A DNA stretch of 18,063 bases from JBPRGG01 sp051418075 (GTDB taxonomy: Bacteria > Bacteroidota > Bacteroidia > Cytophagales > Cyclobacteriaceae). Below, piece by piece: positions 14,551 to 18,063 of this stretch (positions within the stretch are counted from its first letter, which is position 1; each line of letters opens with the position of its first letter). The position numbers and the translations under genes are program-made. The stretch covers positions 1 to 18,063 of the forward strand of contig JBPRGG010000135.1 of NCBI GenBank assembly GCA_051418075.1, given 5' to 3'. Under the pieces are notes generated by a model. The model was not told the DNA's origin and searched no databases. It saw nothing but the letters and a program-made list of their open reading frames with translations.

Positions 14551-17500
14551 ATGAAGTTAAGGAATATACCTTTTAGAAAACAGCAGCCAAAATTTAATTG
14601 TTGTACAAGCATACGCTCCATTTTGCCTGTAAAAAGCCTGCTGATTAGCCATGCCTTTATACTCTTATTTATTACCATAGGGGTAATTGAACTATATGCT
14701 GCCCCGCCTAGTCCTTTATTACTTGAAACTGGTTTCGATTGTAATAGTGATGGAAAACTAAAAGTCAGTTTTTTATCTACTCTGATAGATAACAGTCAGG
14801 ACGACTCCTGGTCTGACGATACCAGTCCCGGCGTTATCCTGAAAGTAAATGGAACGATAGTTTTTGAAGGGAATTATGGTTTAGATAGCCATTCCAATGG
14901 ATCTTTATCCTCTCATAAAAAAGCTGATGGTGTTACATTCTCTGAAGTAGCTGGTCCTCAAATAGATGGAAACTCCACAAAAAAAGTGGTCGTAATCGTG
15001 CCTTTGTCTTACCTCAGCAGTGGCTCCAACGACATCAATTTAAGTGGGACCTGGAAAGAAAGAGTAGAAAGCGGTAGTGATAAAAATACGCCGATCGACG
15101 AAACCAAGCAAGAATCCATTACGTTACCTGAAGCTCCCACTGGCGCCAGCAGTTCGATCGATGCAGATGGCAAAGTAACCCTGACCTGGAGCAATCCTTC
15201 AGGTGATTACACCGGGATTAAAATTTACCGTAATGGGAGTGAAAAAGCCACCATTACCGATGGTAAAAGCAGCTGGACGGATCCCACAGCCAATATGAAC
15301 CAGGAAAGTTATGGTATCTTAGCCTACGCCGATCATCCATCCTGTACCGGAAAGTTCAGTTTCAGTAGTGAAGCCGCCGTCCAGGCCCCGGCCCCTCCAA
15401 AAGTATCCAAGCCGGCCGGACTTACCGCCAGTACGGGTCGCTGTGATGGCAAGATCCTTGTTTCCTGGGACTATAACGGTGACGTGGAACCTACCAGTTT
15501 TATACTGTCAATAGGAGGCACTGACAAAACCCTCAACGGTGATTTACGCGAATACTTGGATGAGACGGTAGGTACCCACACTACCCGTAGCTATACCATC
15601 AAAGCCAAAGGCCCCATCAATACCTCGGATGCAACCACCGCAGTTTCAGGCTCCACATCCGGACCACCGGATCAACCGGGTTCAATCAGTGCCAACGGAT
15701 ATGTATCACAAAACAGAATTTATATTGACTGGGGAAATTCAGATCACCACAACAAGTACTTGCTGATCCGAAACAGCAGCAGCGGATCTTCAGAATTCGA
15801 AATCAGTAAAACGCAATCCAATTTTAATGATAATACTGTCAATGGCTGTGAGATGTATACCTACGAAGTGTATGCCTCCAATGCCTGTACTGAAGCTGAA
15901 GGCATTGCCGGTATTAAAGCCAGCGGCACCGCTTCCGAACGACTGGAGCCCAATTTAAGCAGTTACCTCACCTTTTTTGACGCCTCCAAAGCATATTACC
16001 CGGACAAAGTGGTACTGGAATGGGAAGTTCAGAATAATAACCTGGCCATGGTAGATGCTTTTGAAGTGCTCCGCCGCAAAGCTGGTACCGGCAGTTACTC
16101 TGTCGTGGGAACGGTAAGTGGAGAAGCCTACTTCGAGGACAAAACTGCCCTGGGAGGAACGCTCTATGAATACCAACTGAAGTCCCGGCTGGATTGCGAC
16201 AACAAAAATATTTCCTCCAATACCTTATATGCAGTTGGTTTCCGCATTCCTTATGGTATTGTTAACGGAAACATCAGCTACGAAAATGGAGTCAACGTAA
16301 AAGGTGTTGACGTAATGGCTGATAAGGGCAATGAACCGATCGGACGCAGCCTGTCCTTCGGTGGCAGTGGAAAAGTTACTGTTACCAATGATGGTCAGCT
16401 CAATCCTGCCAACAACCTCGCAGTAGAAGCCTGGATCAGGCCATCATCAACCAGCGGATCACCGGCCATCATTAGCAAATTTGACGGCAGTAGAGGGTAT
16501 AAGCTTTACCATGAAAATTCCGATGTTGTTTTTACAGCAAATATTAACGGCGGCCTCCAGACAGTTCGAGCTCAGAATGTACTTAAACTCAACGAATACA
16601 CACATGTATCCGGAGTTTACGAAGGCAATACTCTGAAGATTTTCATCGATGGTAAAGTACCGGTCGATGTTTCCTACCAGGTGGATCAGGAAGAATTAGA
16701 TTATCTGGCTCTTTCAGGTGTTACTACGGAAGTAATTTCACTCCTGGAGCCGATGAAGGGAACTAATTATACCGACCCTGTCTTGTTTACCAATCAATTG
16801 ATCAACCTGCTGGATTCAGGTCTGGCCCTGTCTATTAATCCTATCCTGATGCCGATGGCTAAAATAGTGGAGTACCAGCCAGGTACAGTCATCACCGGAA
16901 TTAGCGGATCGGTTACACATACCACTGGCTCCCTTTTTATCGGGGACGGTTTCAGAGGAAATATCGATGAGATCCGGATCTGGAACAAGGCCCGCGATGA
17001 AGAAAGGGTATTTTATGACTATAAAAGAATCGTGGGCAACGACGAAAATGGCCTGGCAGCTTACTGGCGTTGCGAAGAAAATTTCGGCACCTACATATAC
17101 GATGTTTCTAAAAGCGGTGGTGAATTTCACAAGAACGATGGTACCTTTTCCGGTGTAACCTGGAGCAGCGAAATTCCCAACCGTTACCAGTTGGGCTGGA
17201 TGGGTAAAACTGATGCCAATGGGGACTACACCATTCCTTATGTACCTTACTTCGGCAGCGGTGAGAACTTCACCATCACCCCCATTTATGAGCAGCATCA
17301 ATTTGAACTGAAGTCAAAAACCGTGTTCCTGGGAGAAGGATCTACCATTCTCAGTGAGCAGAATTTTACCGACATCTCCTCTTTTAAAGTAACCGGTACA
17401 GTTTTTTACCAGGATACTTATTGTGGGGTAGAAGGCGCGATCGTAGGTATTGATGGAGAACCTGTAATTAAAAACGGGAAGCCAATCTATACTGACCAGT

Positions 17501-18063
17501 TTGGAAAGTTTGAAATTGCAGTACCGGTGGGAGAACATTTTGTGTATGTGCAGAAAAGTGGACACGAATTTATCAGCCATAAGTTCCCTCCGGGTCCCGA
17601 AACTGCTACCTTCAATTTCCAGGAACCCATCAATGGGATCAATTTCGTAGATAAAACCAAGGTAACTGTAGTTGGCCGGGTAGTGGGCGGAACCATTGAA
17701 GGTGATAAAAAACCAGGCCTTGGCCTTTCAGTAAATAATATTGGGGTAGCTGAATTCAGATTTGAATGTGCTACCTGTGAGGGTCAGTGGGCTGTAACAA
17801 CTGATGCAGCTACCGGCGAATTCAGGGCAGAATTACCCCCGATGAAATATCTGATCAACAAAGGTGATTTTATCTATAAAAATCCGGCGGTGGGCATCTA
17901 TTTTTCATCATTACCCGAAGCGGATTTCAGCCTGGTCAATCCAAAAACCCTGGTAACCCATACCTACAGTGGTGTGGTGGATATGAAGATCGAGATCGAT
18001 TCCGTGCAGCGTCAGGCAACACTCGATATCGATGGCATTACCGACCCGGTAGTGATTGAAAAT
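14551..18063 (+). CDS. Giant secreted FN3/LamG/carboxypeptidase-reg-like protein, 5' part
   Basis: The frame is open for 1171 codons and runs off the window, so the gene is incomplete at its 3' end. The N-terminus has a signal peptide with a long basic n-region (about 30 residues), a hydrophobic core (about 31-47) and likely cleavage after LYAA (residue 51). A beta-rich domain follows (about 53-190). Then come four fibronectin III-like units (about 193-285, 288-370, 373-465, 473-564), each starting with a PxxP-type linker and holding VTLTWSN, ILVSWDY, IYIDWGN and VVLEWEV strands. A carboxypeptidase-regulatory-like domain appears to start at about 567 (YGIVNGNIS...GVDVMAD) and resume at about 885 (KTDANGDYTIPYVPY), with a LamG/jelly-roll domain (about 598-875, EAWIRPSS to RIWNKARDEE) inserted. 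Two more regulatory-like domains follow (about 946-1010 and 1038-1110). It is a cell-surface or secreted adhesin-like protein; a type IX secretion tail, if any, would lie beyond the window. Confidence 0.88.
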   Translation, partial: MKLRNIPFRKQQPKFNCCTSIRSILPVKSLLISHAFILLFITIGVIELYAAPPSPLLLETGFDCNSDGKLKVSFLSTLIDNSQDDSWSDDTSPGVILKVNGTIVFEGNYGLDSHSNGSLSSHKKADGVTFSEVAGPQIDGNSTKKVVVIVPLSYLSSGSNDINLSGTWKERVESGSDKNTPIDETKQESITLPEAPTGASSSIDADGKVTLTWSNPSGDYTGIKIYRNGSEKATITDGKSSWTDPTANMNQESYGILAYADHPSCTGKFSFSSEAAVQAPAPPKVSKPAGLTASTGRCDGKILVSWDYNGDVEPTSFILSIGGTDKTLNGDLREYLDETVGTHTTRSYTIKAKGPINTSDATTAVSGSTSGPPDQPGSISANGYVSQNRIYIDWGNSDHHNKYLLIRNSSSGSSEFEISKTQSNFNDNTVNGCEMYTYEVYASNACTEAEGIAGIKASGTASERLEPNLSSYLTFFDASKAYYPDKVVLEWEVQNNNLAMVDAFEVLRRKAGTGSYSVVGTVSGEAYFEDKTALGGTLYEYQLKSRLDCDNKNISSNTLYAVGFRIPYGIVNGNISYENGVNVKGVDVMADKGNEPIGRSLSFGGSGKVTVTNDGQLNPANNLAVEAWIRPSSTSGSPAIISKFDGSRGYKLYHENSDVVFTANINGGLQTVRAQNVLKLNEYTHVSGVYEGNTLKIFIDGKVPVDVSYQVDQEELDYLALSGVTTEVISLLEPMKGTNYTDPVLFTNQLINLLDSGLALSINPILMPMAKIVEYQPGTVITGISGSVTHTTGSLFIGDGFRGNIDEIRIWNKARDEERVFYDYKRIVGNDENGLAAYWRCEENFGTYIYDVSKSGGEFHKNDGTFSGVTWSSEIPNRYQLGWMGKTDANGDYTIPYVPYFGSGENFTITPIYEQHQFELKSKTVFLGEGSTILSEQNFTDISSFKVTGTVFYQDTYCGVEGAIVGIDGEPVIKNGKPIYTDQFGKFEIAVPVGEHFVYVQKSGHEFISHKFPPGPETATFNFQEPINGINFVDKTKVTVVGRVVGGTIEGDKKPGLGLSVNNIGVAEFRFECATCEGQWAVTTDAATGEFRAELPPMKYLINKGDFIYKNPAVGIYFSSLPEADFSLVNPKTLVTHTYSGVVDMKIEIDSVQRQATLDIDGITDPVVIEN

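Noticed and set aside
15009..17696. Several antisense frames of 60-160 codons
   Set aside because: All lie opposite the giant protein frame, which has coherent domains throughout; they are shadows.
1..18063. CRISPR array, transposase, integrase or prophage block
   Set aside because: No regularly spaced repeats and no such genes are visible; the tail tube gene alone does not make a prophage.

Overview
The window looks like a chromosomal segment of a Bacteroidota bacterium, most likely a marine or soil Cytophagales-type organism. This rests on several signs. Several genes have promoter-like sites of the Bacteroidota form (TTG or TTTG, about 20 bases, then TAnnTTTG or TAnnTTTA). Classical Shine-Dalgarno sequences are nearly absent. 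Gene families such as DUF2911 and a lipoprotein-type aldose 1-epimerase are present. The window ends in a very large secreted fibronectin III / LamG / carboxypeptidase-regulatory-like protein. Assignment below phylum level is inference.

Layout. 1-400: non-coding, with a strong foldback element at 99-193. 468-971: a lone phage/contractile-injection-type tail tube protein with no other tail genes nearby. 1539-2984: a YfcC/DcuC-family transporter. 3085-4275 (minus): lipoprotein aldose 1-epimerase, divergent from 4351-5262, the alpha part of iron-sulfur L-serine dehydratase. 5266-5450: a GC-rich intergenic island. 5491-6036 (minus): exported DUF2911 protein, divergent from 6114-6605, dCMP/cytidine deaminase family. 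6853-6936 (minus): tRNA-Leu(GAG) with a near-ideal promoter. 7080-8261: membrane GT2 glycosyltransferase. 8366-9184: alpha/beta hydrolase. 9486-9962: tandem CBS-domain protein with a clear terminator. 10127-10310: an intergenic structured element. 10320-12524 (minus): a two-gene OmpR-type two-component system whose promoter carries an 11-bp tandem repeat. 12682-12888: a small membrane protein divergent from it. 13230-13574 (minus): antibiotic-biosynthesis-monooxygenase fold protein. 13575-14550: almost 1 kb of AT-rich non-coding DNA. 14551-18063: the first 1171 codons of a giant secreted multidomain protein that runs off the window.

Most genes are single transcription units of housekeeping or accessory metabolism; only the response regulator/kinase pair is clearly an operon. 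No CRISPR array, transposase, integrase or complete mobile element is visible. The best candidates for something unusual are the orphan tail tube protein, the LamG domain that appears to be inserted inside a carboxypeptidase-regulatory-like domain in the giant protein, the tandem-repeat promoter of the two-component system, and three separate structured or GC-rich intergenic elements that may be dispersed repeats.
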